This document shows positions 1-10,693 of a stretch of DNA of 64,000 nt, in pieces; position 1 is the stretch's first letter, and each line of letters begins with the position of its first letter. The notes under the pieces are model-generated. The model saw only the letters and a list, made by a program, of their open reading frames with translations, was not told the DNA's origin and did no database searches. Source of the DNA: Carex sylvatica (lineage: Eukaryota; Streptophyta; Magnoliopsida; Poales; Cyperaceae); assembly GCA_964058845.1 (NCBI GenBank), contig CAXKVR010000010.1:124001-188000 (forward strand), given 5' to 3'. The position numbers and the translations under genes were made by a program.

Positions 1-709
1 TGATAAGTTGATAACATGGATGCATGGGAGCTACTCTGGCAGTCTCGCTTTCTAGGGTCTCTGGTCAATAAATTCTTAACGGATCCATTGACCAGAAATT
101 GCTTAGCCAAGCCCAATAAGCTGCTTACTTGATCCGAAATGGATTTAATGATTTTGGAAAAAGAGTTCTGAACTATATATCTAAAAAGTAAAAACTGATA
201 TTATCTTGTATTAATCAGGCAACTCTTATTTTTTAATCTGATTGGTCTATTTTTTGTCATTTATGGCGGTTTCTTGAGTCACTTTTTAGGTGGGGTCTGC
301 TCTAATCTTTTCTTTGATTAAATTGTGTTTATAGTGGGCACCCGCATAAAAATACAGTAATATACATAGTAATATGTGTATAATATGAAACAACTTAGAT
401 ATAGATAAGGAGCAATTGAGTTATTACCATTAAAATTCTAAAAAGCAATGACCTAATGAAATAAATTAACTCTCCAGAGTACTTTTCTTTTTTAAATCTA
501 AACTAATTATTTGTTTCTACAAAAATATTTTTTTCTATATAAACAAGGGTGTGTGTATGGCACGCGAAGTCTACACCCGAAACCCGAATTAGACCCCAAT
601 TTTGAATTCTGGAGCTGTGGTTTAAAACTTTTGCTCTGAAACAAGGGAAAATAGGCGACAACTAATTGGAGTCAAAGAGGAAGAATTTTCTTTGGAAGTT
701 GGATAGCTA
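1..709. other. intergenic, nothing recognised
   Basis: AT-rich sequence with no open frame, splice pattern or repeat that I can assign. It may be the flank of a gene outside the window. Confidence 0.5.
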
Positions 710-718
710 CCAAAGTAC

Positions 719-908
719 GGAAATAAATTTGCTGCGATCCAAACGGAATTGCAGGGTCCCTGTTATTTCCGATCAAAGGGTTCATTTTTCTAAATACACG
801 AATCTCAATAGAAGTTGTTTTCATGCACGAATCTCAAAACAAATGAAAGGTTGGATTTGGAATTACAGGGTCCCTGCAATTCCTATGGATCACAGCAGAT
901 TTGTTTCC
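719..908. mobile_element. Mutator-type MITE, family A, copy 1 (190 bp)
   Basis: Terminal inverted repeats begin GGAAATAAATTTGCTGCGAT on the left and, read on the minus strand, GGAAACAAATCTGCTGTGAT on the right. The arms continue inward to a shared GCAGGGTCCCTG block. The flanking 9-mers CCAAAGTAC (710-718) and CTAAAGTAC (909-917) match at 8 of 9 positions, the target-duplication length of Mutator-like elements. It has no coding capacity. Its length equals that of the copy at 46601-46790. The short plus-strand open frame across it is not a gene. Confidence 0.85.
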
Positions 909-1309
909 CTAAAGTACTAACGCACCTTTGACTGGTCTTTTGCTTGAAAAAATAAATAAAATATAAGAATTGGAATCGAGGAAAGGGGAAGGAAATTCAG
1001 CGAAGATATACTTTTGTTGTTAGGTGAAAAAATTGGGGCCCAAAAGATTTTAATTCATAACCGAACCTTTAAAATCTGGTCTTATTCCTTTATGAAAGAT
1101 GTCCTTAATTTTGGTGGTAATTTCTTCGGTGCATGTAAAACGACTCTTATTTAGAAAAAAAAAAAATACCCCTACAATTTGTTGAAATTTGTTAGAACTT
1201 TTATTAAAGCTAAAAAGTAAGAGACCATTTACGAAAGATTAAAAGAATATTGAGTCGGAGTTTCGGACAAAAAAAAGCAAAGAATTCGGTATCCGTGTTC
1301 CTATTGTTT

Positions 1310-1440
1310 GAACATGGGACAAAATGCCAGATCCGGTCAATTTTATTAAAACCCTTAAAAAAAAATAAAGTTTTTACATATCTGCCTTTCAGTTGTTTTT
1401 TTTTTTTTATAAACTGCTCCAACTGTTAGATCCACAGACG
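1310..1440 (-). repeat. dispersed repeat, copy 1
   Basis: Read on the minus strand, this segment (CAGTTTAT, a poly(A) run, CAACTGAAAGGCAGA, GTAAAAAC, poly(T), AGGGTTTTAATAAAA, then GATCTGGCA) resembles the plus strand at 2185-2300. The copies are in opposite orientation and about 0.8 kb apart. The family is not recognised; a short open frame over it is probably chance. Confidence 0.5.
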
Positions 1441-2184
1441 ACCTAATGTCCATACTATACTTCCAGGAGCTGAGACGATCCTCTTTTATTTTTTTATTTT
1501 TTAGAGATCTTAATATTTTCATTTAAATAATTTTGTGAATATTTGATTTTCTTGTTTAGAGTGTATGCCAAAATATAAGACATTTATATTTATGAGTGAG
1601 ATGTCGATGTTTTTTATGACTTTGATTTAATTTGTCAGTTGGATATCACAAGTCTAAAGATAATACTAATTAAGGACTTGATCTTGATTCTTAATAATTT
1701 TTAAATGATATCTTGGAATTTTGATCTTCTTCTCTTTATTTCTGCTACTAAAACAATAGTTTAAAATTACTAAAATATGTTCAAATCTCATTAGATCTCT
1801 ATTCATACACAAAGCATCATAGACTGACCTCTAGTATGGTACCAAGTTCACACTCAGCAGCCAAGCACTAAGTATATAGTGCAATGCACTAAAAAAATTG
1901 ATATCTACTTGTAAATCAACAAGTTTGAACTGATACAGTTCAGACAGGAACCAAACTGCAAAAATGATTACACTAGCATGTATACACAGAATTGACACAA
2001 ATTTCAATTTATTTAAATTTTTCTACGATTAGTTATAAATTTTCAAAGTTAAGCTTTTAAAAAAACTTTAAACAACTATAACTTTGACTAGAAAAATCAA
2101 ATTTACACGTATAACCATTTTTCAGAAAGGAGGAGACGAGACGGATCCTAATATGGACACTGAGTCTGAGTCACCCGTGGACCT

Positions 2185-2300
2185 GGAGGTTGAAACAGTT
2201 TAAAAAAAAAAAACAACTGAAGGGCAGAACTGTAAAAACCTTTTTTTTTTAGGGTTTTTAATAAAAATGGCCGTGCCAGATCGTATCAATTTAATAATAC
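2185..2300 (+). repeat. dispersed repeat, copy 2
   Basis: Plus-strand copy of the repeat at 1310-1440, sharing CAGTTTA, poly(A), CAACTGAAGGGCAGAA, TGTAAAAAC, poly(T), AGGGTTTTTAATAAAA and GCCAGATC. Similarity covers roughly 100 bp. It may be a remnant of an unidentified transposable element. Confidence 0.5.
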
Positions 2301-2425
2301 AGACAAGCCAGCTATTGTTACTAACTATCAATAAATAATTAGTACAAAAAACGAACTAGTCTGGTGAACTCACTGTAAATGATTCCATTAATCATCTAAT
2401 ATCAGGATTCCATTAGACCAAGATG

Positions 2426-4775
2426 CTAAAATTCAATATTTCCATGCTTGCTATGTAAACTTGGCCCCTTGTTTTCAGGATTCCTTTTTATCTGCTCTTG
2501 ATTGTTGCTGTTCTCTGGATTGCATTCTTTTTTTCTACCAATACCCAGTTTTGGGAGCCCTCGATTCAACCCATCAAGCAGAACACAAGCTTTGCACAGT
2601 TTCTATTGAGAATATAAAATATCAAATTATAAAAAGTGTAACCATGCTTCACCTTTACTGTGAGCAAAGTGCATTCAGGGAACAAAAATAATAACAATTG
2701 CACAACATAAGAAAGAAAAAAAAAATATTCCCTTTACCTGGCTTGAAATGTAGCCACAGCGTTGACATGTGCCTTGCTCAGGCATTCGTGTAGTTGTAGA
2801 AATCCTGAAATTTTCTCCAGATCGTATTATGTCCAGTATTGCACTTGGTCTACATTATATTAAGAGAAGCACATTATTAAAATAAATAAATAAATTGAAT
2901 CTCACAACAAGAGAGAATGCAGTGGCATAAAATAATAGTGAATCCATCTTAGGAGGAATAAAAGATAACAAAAAATACCTAATTCTCTCCAAATCTTTGA
3001 TGAACTCACGAGCAAAACCACGGTATGCATTTGGTGAGTAGATGCCTACAATAAAAAGTTGATAATTATTGAGATATCAGATAACACAGGATTCATAAGA
3101 GAAGCAAAAAAAGAATCTAAAGAGCAAGTAAAAAGAAGAAGAAATACATTCAGTGGAGAAGTAATCAAGCTTCTTGAAATAAGCATACGTGCGAAGAGTT
3201 AAGGATTTTGTTTTACTTCCTAGCCAAGTTGATATTTAGAGAACAAGCACAAATTTTGAAAAGAAAATAGAATAAAAAAGGATATATAACAATCTCTTTC
3301 TCATAAGCGTACTTGAAAGGCTTGCACCTTGGAATAGGTCCATTTTCACCAGTAGTAATGTCAGTGCATCTACTTAATCTGCACATGTAAAGCAAAAGCT
3401 AGTTGTAGTATCAACTATAACAACACATATGAATAACGCTCTAGAAAAGAGTATTTTACCTAGCAATATCACCTCGCAAAATATTCAACAAAACAGTTTC
3501 TGCAATATCATCGGCATTATGTCCGGTTACGATCTTGTCTGCCTGAATTAATGCAGCTCCTCTATCTAGGGCCTAACAATATCATAACACCTGATTAGTT
3601 CAAACAAATATATAATATAACTAAAATATGGTACAAACAATAGCTCTACCTGACGACGAAAGACACCACAGAAGGTGCAATTATTCTTTAGGCCTATAGC
3701 TTTTACTATCTCATCCATGGTCCAGCCATACAATTCCTTGTATGAAACTATCTTTAAGGGCAATCCGTACTGCAATAAAAGATTATAGTCAAAAGAAAGA
3801 TCATATTTCAGCTAAAATAATATTTTTAGGTTGTCGCAGCAAACAAGATCCACCACCTGACCAGTATTGAATTGAACAAGGGTTTGAAATTTGTGCACCT
3901 GACCCAACCTAATATAGGCCTACAAATTCATGATTCCTGTCCAGTACAATATATACAAGAAAGAAAATCTATTGTGTCCACAATGAATTTGACAATTTTG
4001 CAATGCCTGACTCCTTGGGTGGACCTGACTGAAACCAGCTCAAACCAAGATCAATTGGACATGATCTATATTATTTTCTTTGATAAAATTATACAGATCA
4101 AACTTGGGCCAAATTAAGCAAAACCGAACTGACCTGTAATTCATTTCTTTTGACAGTTTCAAGCGAGTCATCCCTATAACCTGTTATACCCTCATCAACT
4201 GATAGTAGGAAAAGATCTAGGCCATAGTTGTGTCGCCGATTTAACTCCGACAACACATAGGCCAGCACTGTTGAATCTGAAAAGGACAAACAGTACATTA
4301 TTCAGAGATTTAAATTAACTCCACAAAGATGCAACGAGATTTGTACTCGTGTATACCTTTTCCTCCTGAAGCACCTATTGCAACACGCTCACCCGGTTTG
4401 AATAAATTATTATCTATAATAACTCTGTGTATCTCATCCTCAAATACATTATAAAAGCACTCTATGCAAATCTAAAGAAATAAGACATAAAAAAAGAACA
4501 TCAATGAAACTTAATGAAAGAAAAATTATATTCAGAATGCCCATAATTGTAATGCAGTACACCAACAATTAGCGCTAATTGAGCTAAAAGTAACTAATTA
4601 ACACCTTTAATTAACTCATCGCAACTTTCCACCAGGAAATTAGTATGACAAATCCAATCCAAAGTACCTGTTCTAGGGTTTTTGGCCGTTTCAGAGAGGC
4701 CTTGCGCTGGTTGCACAGTGAACAAGGTCGAGCCATTGTTCGCTTACCCTTCTCCGGTGCCTGGATTGTCTCCAT
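2426..4775 (-). CDS. CTU1: cytoplasmic tRNA 2-thiolation protein 1 (CTU1/NCS6/ROL5)
   Basis: ATP-dependent thiolase that, with CTU2 and sulfur from the URM1 pathway, makes the 2-thio group of wobble uridine U34 in cytosolic tRNAs for Lys, Glu and Gln. Ten exons, minus strand: 4775-4668, 4471-4357, 4276-4134, 3769-3650, 3572-3460, 3378-3286, 3188-3148, 3045-2979, 2849-2738, 2602-2426. They sum to 1089 nt (362 aa plus stop), and every junction keeps frame. The protein has an N-terminal Cys pair (CSLC at 18-21, CIEC at 38-41), the PP-loop SGGKDS at 71-76, the family motif VTGHNADD, and a C-terminal CQRCGY plus CKAC zinc site. In-frame methionines lie at 1 and 14; I used the first. Length is near my recollection of Arabidopsis ROL5. 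Nine introns are GT-AG-like and intron 6 is AT-AC. Confidence 0.95.
3189..3285 (-). other. CTU1: U12-type AT-AC intron in CTU1 (intron 6, 97 nt)
   Basis: On the minus strand the intron starts ATATCCTTTTT and ends CTTCGCAC. It contains TCCTTAAC at 3205-3198, about 10 nt from the end, which matches the U12 branch-point consensus. Joining GTTAT to GTATGC restores the conserved reading [14 protein letters not shown]. No AG is available near that junction for an ordinary acceptor. These are the diagnostic features of minor-spliceosome introns. Confidence 0.92.
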
Positions 4776-5302
4776 TTGAAATTCGAACTAATTCCTATGG
4801 TTAGAATCAGTAATTAGCTCTGATCAGAAGCTAGACTTGTTAGAATTGAATTAATTTCATTAAAATAAAATAGAATGGAGTTGATTTCGAATTGATTATA
4901 TTTGATCGGAAACAACATGAGAGAAGAAGAACTCGTTCGGATAAATATGAAAATTACTCAAAAAAATTCATCTATTTACCACCATTGCCATTAAAATGTT
5001 GATTAGGGTTTCGCCATTACAGTTAACATAGAGGTCACTACTGAAGATTAAAATCGGAAAAAGAACGAGATTAAAGAGGAGAGGAGAACAAGCACCTTGT
5101 CGGAGAGAAGAACGAAAGCGGAGAGAAGCAGAGAACACCTTCCGAAACTGAACGAAGACGAGGACAAAAGGATTTTTCGCCCCCTCCAATTGTCGTCCCT
5201 ACAATCTTCGTTTTGGCCGGGAATTTCTAGCGCGATTTTGAGTGGACAAAATCGCGCCGACTGAATTCTTCTCTATTTCTCTCTCACACTTTTGCTTCCG
5301 AT
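4776..5302 (-). promoter_or_regulatory. CTU1: CTU1 leader and promoter region
   Basis: Non-coding sequence upstream of the CTU1 start. A purine-rich stretch at about 5050-5180 (plus strand) gives a CT-rich leader on the coding strand, as in many plant 5' UTRs. A perfect hairpin, GCGCGATTTTG / CAAAATCGCGC with a 6-nt loop, lies at 5230-5257. The transcription start cannot be set from sequence, and a leader intron is possible. Confidence 0.45.
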
Positions 5303-5454
5303 CAGTGATTCCCAACATTTTTATTTTTACCCAAAAAAAAAAATTATTTTATTAAAAATAACCAAGATTTAAAAATAATTTTAAAAATACCCAACCCGTG
5401 GAAATTTTCCACGGGCCAGAATTTTAATTCCAACCCGTGAAATTTTTCCACGGG

Positions 5455-5491
<37 letters not shown>

Positions 5492-5497
<6 letters not shown>

Positions 5498-5842
5498 AAC
5501 AGAATTTTTTTTTTTTTATGAAAATATTAGAAATGTTGGATATATATTTTTGAAAATAGATGTAATACAATACAATTTGATTTATTAGAAAGATTGTAAC
5601 AAATAATCCGATCAATATTTTTCAGGCCGGATTTTTCGCGGCTGTAAGAAAAATTAATATATTTCATTATGTGTTCTTGTAAAAAAATAAAAATGCATGA
5701 ATTCTGAGTTATTGATCCCGGTTCAAAAGTCACTTCTAGGTAATATAGAAATTATTGTGATCCTTCTAGTACATTTAATTTATAAAAAGTTGTATCTATT
5801 TTGAGAATTTTTTTTGAATAATAATCATTAAATAACTTTAAG
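5492..5842 (-). repeat. internal segment copy A of foldback element I
   Basis: Inverted relative to copies B and C. It shares the run from AGATACAAC through GAACCGGGATCAATAAC and GCGAAAAATCCGGCC to ATATTTTCAT and CTGTTTTTGTAA, with very few differences. It includes the CTTAAAGTTATTTAATGATT leader also seen in copy C but lacks about 20 bp near the distal end. Confidence 0.9.
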
Positions 5843-5852
5843 TTTTTTTTTT

Positions 5853-6173
5853 TTAAAAATAGATACAACTTTTTATAAATTAAATGTACTAGAAGGATCA
5901 CAATAATTTCTATATTACCTAGAAGTGACTTTTGAACCGGGATCAATAACTCAGAATTCATGCATTTTTATTTTTTTACAAGAACACATAATGAAATATA
6001 TTAATTTTTCTTACAGCCGCGAAAAATCCGGCCTGAAAAATATTGATCGGATTATTTGTTACAATCTTTCTAATAAATCAAATTGTATTGTATTCCATCT
6101 ATTTTCAAAAAAATATATCTAACATTTCTAATATTTTCATAAAAAAAATAAAAAGTAAATATAAATTTCTGTT

Positions 6174-6178
<5 letters not shown>
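5853..6178 (+). repeat. internal segment copy B of foldback element I
   Basis: Direct copy nearly identical to 6248-6568. Copies A and B are back to back, so this part forms a long perfect-looking palindrome centred near 5848. The short open frame repeated in all three copies has no recognisable motif, and I do not call it a gene. Confidence 0.9.
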
Positions 6179-6205
<27 letters not shown>

Positions 6206-6563
6206 CTTAAAGTTATTTAATGATTATTATTCAAAAAAAATTCTCAAAATAGATACAACTTTTTATAAATTAAATGTACTAGAAGGATCACAATAATTTC
6301 TATATTACCTAGAAGTGACTTTTGAACCGGGATCAATAACTCAGAATTCATGCATTTTTATTTTTTTACAAGAACACATAATGAAATATATTAATTTTTC
6401 TTACAGCCGCGAAAAATCCGGCCTGAAAAATATTGATCGGATTATTTGTTACAATCTTTCTAATAAATCAAATTGTATTGTATTACATCTATTTTCAAAA
6501 AAATATATCCAACATTTCTAATATTTTCATAAAAAAAATAAAAAGTAAATATAAATTTCTGTT

Positions 6564-6568
<5 letters not shown>
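6206..6568 (+). repeat. internal segment copy C of foldback element I
   Basis: Second plus-oriented copy, preceded by the CTTAAAGTTATTTAATGATT leader that copy B lacks. It ends at CTGTTTTTGTAA and a poly(A) run, which joins the right terminal repeat. Confidence 0.9.
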
Positions 6569-6601
<33 letters not shown>

Positions 6602-6762
6602 CCCGTGGAAAAATTCCACGGGTTGGAATTAAAATTCTGGCCCGTGGAAAATTTCCACGGGTTGGGTATTTTTAAAATTATTTTAAAATCTGGGTTATTT
6701 TTAATAAAATAATTTTTTTTTTGGGTAAAAATAAAAATGTCGGCAGTGATTCACTCGAACTG

Positions 6763-7731
6763 CCGACATTTTTATTTTTACCCAAAAAAAAAAAGAAATT
6801 ATTAAAAATAACCACTTTTGGAACAAAATTTTAAAACTACCCGGCCCGTGGATATTTTTCACGGCCCGAATAAATTAATCCGGACCGTGAAAAAATTCCA
6901 CGGGCCAGAAATTTATTTTTATTTTTATTTTTTGAATTTTTTTATTCCGGCCGTGGAAAATATCATCTCTCAAAAATTACCCCAACGGCTTAAGGACAAT
7001 TTTCATGATTTTTGAAGATATTTTGCTATGTTAACCAGATGTGCAAAGTTGGGCTCAGAAGCTCTTCTTCAGCAGTTGGGATAATTTTTTAGAGATGATA
7101 TTTCGCGATCTGTTTTGAGATTTTGTATGAAACTTCACAGTCTTGTTCTAAGATGTCAAGACTGCATGTCGGTCAATTTTCATGATTTTTGAAGATATTT
7201 TGTTATGTTAACCAGAGGTGCAAAGTTGGGCTCAGAAGCACTTCTTCAGTCGTTGGGGCAATATTTGAGAAATGATATCTCGCGAACTGTTTTTAAATTT
7301 TGTATGAAACTTCACAGTCTTGTTCTACGATGTCAAGATTGCATGTCGGTCAATTTTCATGATTTTTGAAGATATTTTGCTATGTTAACCAGATGTGCAA
7401 AGTTGGGCTGAGAAGCACTCTAACTTAACAATTCATTCAAATAAAATTCATACAAACCTCCAACTTAACAATTCAAACTAATTTAAATCCAAACAACATA
7501 ATCTTAAAAAAAAAAAAAAAAAAAAAATCTCGGACCGTGGATATTTTCCACGGTCGGAAAAAAAAAAATCCAAAAAAAAAAAAATTCTGGCCCGTGAAAT
7601 TTTTCCACGGTCCGGATTAATTTATTCGGGCCATGAAAAATATCTACGGGCCGGGTAGTTTTAAAATTTTGTTCCAAAAGTGGTTATTTTTAATAATTTC
7701 TTTTTTTTTTGGGTAAAAATAAAAATGTCGG
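6763..7731. mobile_element. foldback Mutator-like element II (969 bp, non-coding)
   Basis: Both ends read CCGACATTTTTATTTTTACC inward, the same terminus as element I. The flanking 9-mer CTCGAACTG is exact at 6754-6762 and 7732-7740. The terminal repeats carry several imperfect CCGTGG(A/T)nCCACGG palindromes. The interior has 2.4 copies of a 177-bp tandem unit (starting at 6997, 7174 and 7351). An inverted fragment of the same unit lies at about 6958-6990. No coding capacity is seen. Confidence 0.9.
6997..7418 (+). repeat. 177-bp tandem repeat inside foldback element II
   Basis: Unit starts CAATTTTCATGATTTTTGAA at 6997, 7174 and 7351. The third copy is truncated after about 65 bp. Units share GTTAACCAGA, GTGCAAAGTTGGGCT and the GATGTCAAGA-to-GCATGTCGG end, with scattered substitutions. 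Confidence 0.9.
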
Positions 7732-7934
7732 CTCGAACTGCGTAAATTACGTCTCGTAAAAGGGAATTCACATCCTCCCCGGTACCGTAAAAAGGGAATT
7801 TTTAGAATTAGCGGATTCGGATCATTTTTTTTAACTTTGCACAAATCTCAAAGCTCACATAATACTGCTTCTGCTTCTGTACAAGTCCGAATCTCAAAAC
7901 AGCTGAGAGTACTGAAAAGTGAAGTAAAACTTTT

Positions 7935-8144
7935 GGAATGAAATCTGCTGCGATCCGAATTTGATGAACAGTACCTGAAATCTCTGCTTTTCCAAATCTA
8001 ACCGTTTAGCTTTTTCTGTGCACACATCTCCAAACAATTAGTTTTTCTGTGCACGCATCTCAAAATAAATCGATAGTTGAATTTGAAAAGGCAGAGATTT
8101 CAGAGTACTGTTTATCCAATTCAGATCGCAGCAAATTTGCTTCC
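7935..8144. mobile_element. Mutator-type MITE, family A, copy 2 (210 bp)
   Basis: Left end GGAATGAAATCTGCTGCGAT; right end on the minus strand GGAAGCAAATTTGCTGCGAT. The arms continue through an ACAGTAC...GAAATCTCTGC block. The 9-bp flanks AAAACTTTT (7926-7934 and 8145-8153) are exact. It belongs to the same family as 719-908, 23261-23472 and 46601-46790. It is non-coding. Confidence 0.88.
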
Positions 8145-8153
8145 AAAACTTTT

Positions 8154-8510
8154 ACACACATTGGAGAGGATACTCTTCTGTTCATCAATGGACATTATAC
8201 TAAATTCAGCTCAATCTTCAATCGAGTATTCGGTCTGTATGACTGGTAATGGATCATGCTAAATTATTTTAAAAAATAGATAAGAAATATTTTCAAAGAC
8301 AGATATGAGAGATTTTCATGCACTAATATTTCTATGAGTCTAATATTTCTATGAATCTAATGTTGAAAATTGTTAAACGTATCTGTAAAAGTTATTTTAT
8401 TTTCAAAATTCCTTTCTCTTTGAAAATAACACATGCTTTGCATGAAAAAAATAGAAATTCAGACTTGTGGTAATTTGCATGAAAATTTTATGATAATGGT
8501 ATTTTTCATA
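8154..8510. other. AT-rich spacer
   Basis: Between MITE copy 2 and the LINE 3' end. No feature is recognised. Confidence 0.5.
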
Positions 8511-10285
8511 ACAATATAACAACAACAATCAAGCCTTTAGTCTCAAACAAGTTGAATAGACTAAAAATGAAATCCAGTCACAATCATAAAATAAAGATAA
8601 GTAGTAATAAAATAAAATAAAAAACGAAAGTGAAAATAATAGTGATAGTAATAATACTAATATTAATATTAATTATATTCTACCTAAACTATCAATCGTA
8701 GGGGTCAAAGTTGTAATCTCACATTCTCGACTCCAAATTCCTAATCCTATGATCTAAGACCTATAATACTACTCCTAAATAATCTCTAACTACTACTAGG
8801 TCATGGTTCTGGTACGTGAATCGCTAACTTTCACGCGCTCTTATCCGAGGCCCACTTGTTAGATACATTCCACTCCTTCAAGTCCATTTTTATTGCTTCG
8901 TCCCATGTCAATCGTGGCTGACCTCTGCCTCTCCTTGTGTTTTCGATACGCCTTATAATTCCAGTACGCACCGGTGCTTCAGGAGGACTCCGTTGGAGAT
9001 GTCCAAACCATCTCAAACGGTGTTGGATGATCTTCTCTTCAATCGGTGCTACTCCAAGTCTGTCACGTATATCATCATTTCTAATGCGATCCCGTCTTGT
9101 ATGGCCACAACTCCACCGCAACATACGCATCTCTGCTACACTTATCTTCTGAACGTGTTGTCTCTTAGTAGCCTAATATTCTGCACCATATAACATCGTA
9201 GGTCTGATAGCCGTCATGTAGAACTTGCTTTTGAGCTTGTGTGGGACTTTTATGTCACATAGGATGCCAGATGCCTGTTGCCATTTGACCCACCCCGCTC
9301 GTATCTTATGGCTAACATCTTCACCAATCTCATCATCACTCTACAACATCGACCCCAAATATCGAAAGGTGTCCTTCATAGGCACTATTTGTCCAACCAA
9401 AGTGACATCTCCATCATCTTACCTGATAGCGCTGAACTCGCACCTCATATACTCAGTTTTAGTCCTACTAAGTCTAAAACCCTTCGATTCTAGAGTTTGT
9501 CTCCACAACTCTAGTTGCATATCAACTCCTATCCTACTCTCGTCGATTAGCACCATATCATCAGCAAAGAGCATACACCAAGTAATCTCCCCTTGTATGT
9601 CCCTTGTAACTTCATCCATCACTAAAGCAAAAATGTAAGGGCTCAAAGCTGACCCTTGATGTAATTCTATCTTAAGAGAAAAGTCATTGGTTTCGCCATC
9701 GTATGCTCTGACACGAGTCATAACGTCATCATACATATCCTTGATGAGGGTAACGTACTTTGTTGGAACTTTCTTCTTTTGACATTCTTCGGTACTTTGT
9801 CGTACGCTTTCTCTAAGTCAATAAATACCATGTCTAGGTCCTTCTTCTACTCCTTATATATCTCCATAAGCTGTCTCGTCAAGAAAATCGCCTCTGTGGT
9901 GGACCTCTCTGGCATAAAACCAAATTGGTTCTTCGTAATGCTTATCATTTTTCTTAAGCGATGCTCGATGACTCTTTCCCAAAGCTTCATTGTATGACTC
10001 ATAAGCTTAATTCCTCTGTAATTTGTACAACTTTAAATATCTCTCTTATTCTTGAAGATTGGTACTAATATGCTTCTCATCCACTCGTCAGGCATCTTAT
10101 TTTATCTGAAAATACTATTGAACAACTTAGTTAGCCAAGCTACCTCTATGTCTTCAAAATATCTCCACGCCTCGATAAAGATGTTATCAGGCTCCAACAC
10201 CTTAACAATGATTATGGAAATTGAATATTTGAGTTTTGTGATTCCTTTTCTCTTCTTATTTATCATTTTTTATATGCCGGATTGA
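8511..10285 (-). mobile_element. RTE-clade LINE, 5'-truncated and decayed
   Basis: The minus strand carries the C-terminal part of an RTE-type reverse transcriptase polyprotein, then a 3' UTR ending in a TTGTTGTTG-type tail. On the plus strand this tail is ACAACAACAATCAAGCC at about 8519. The part after GTTTGAGACTAAAGGC-like sequence resembles the usual plant RTE 3' end. The 5' boundary, near 10220-10285, is approximate. Nothing upstream of the RT domain is recognisable. Confidence 0.8.
8815..10220 (-). pseudogene. RTE-type reverse transcriptase fragment
   Basis: Conceptual minus-strand translation gives RT landmarks in order: KMPDEWMRSILVPIFKNK, then [47 protein letters not shown] and the catalytic FADDMVLI (coded near 9541-9570). 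The C-terminal block MRMLRWSCGHTRRDRIRND and RWFGHLQRSPPEAPVR (9130-8831) is typical of plant RTE elements. Several in-frame stops and frame changes interrupt it, for example after KNKRDI near 10041, after MEIYKE near 9850 and in the last block near 8830. It cannot encode a working enzyme. Confidence 0.85.
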
Positions 10286-10685
10286 TAGATCATGAGCAAC
10301 ATTTAGTAGTTGAAGTTTCATTAATAATTAGTTGTTTAAGGAAGCACTCGGTAGCTACTGCTGAGCATTAAAAAAATATTAATTGTTTAACGGAAGATCT
10401 AGCAGTTTATGAGAAAAATTAGCGCTAAGCGCGCGGGACCTTAGTAAAATCAATTCAGTGTTGTAAAAAACCATATGCGCTCTTCATGGATAAAGTACAG
10501 TAATTAATTAAAAATAATTGGATATAATCATAAATAATCAGTCAGTTAATCAAAAAAATCCGTCACGATTTATTTACTTCCAACGACTAACCAGACGTCT
10601 TTTTACACACTAGTTCAATTTTTTTTTTTTTTTTTCACTTTGTAAGTTTTGCTTCAGCGACACAAATGTATCTATTTTGTTTTCC
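10286..10685. other. AT-rich spacer
   Basis: No recognised feature. It contains a poly(T) run near 10619-10635. Confidence 0.5.
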
Positions 10686-10693
10686 TTCATTGT

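Larger units (their letters stand above)
918..2425. other. 3' flank of CTU1, AT-rich
   Basis: No gene is seen. It contains the two halves of a dispersed repeat annotated separately and otherwise low-complexity AT-rich DNA. Confidence 0.5.
5312..6743. mobile_element. foldback Mutator-like element I (1432 bp, non-coding)
   Basis: The termini read CCAACATTTTTATTTTTACC on the left and, on the minus strand, CCGACATTTTTATTTTTACC on the right. The flanking 9-mer CAGTGATTC is exact on both sides (5303-5311 and 6744-6752). The terminal repeats run about 145 bp each (to about 5460 and from about 6597). Each has two near-palindromes of the form CCCGTGG(A/T)nCCACGGG followed by a poly(T)/poly(A) run. 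The interior holds three copies of one segment. No transposase frame is present, so movement would need an enzyme supplied in trans. Confidence 0.9.

Noticed and set aside
3189..3395. Reading exon 6 of CTU1 straight through as a separate minus-strand gene
   Set aside because: The frame beyond 3286 is intronic. The conserved protein resumes only after the AT-AC junction.
6315..6521. 68-codon open frame repeated in three copies of element I
   Set aside because: Conservation is explained by recent duplication of the DNA segment. There is no motif, no independent constraint, and poly(A) runs bound it.
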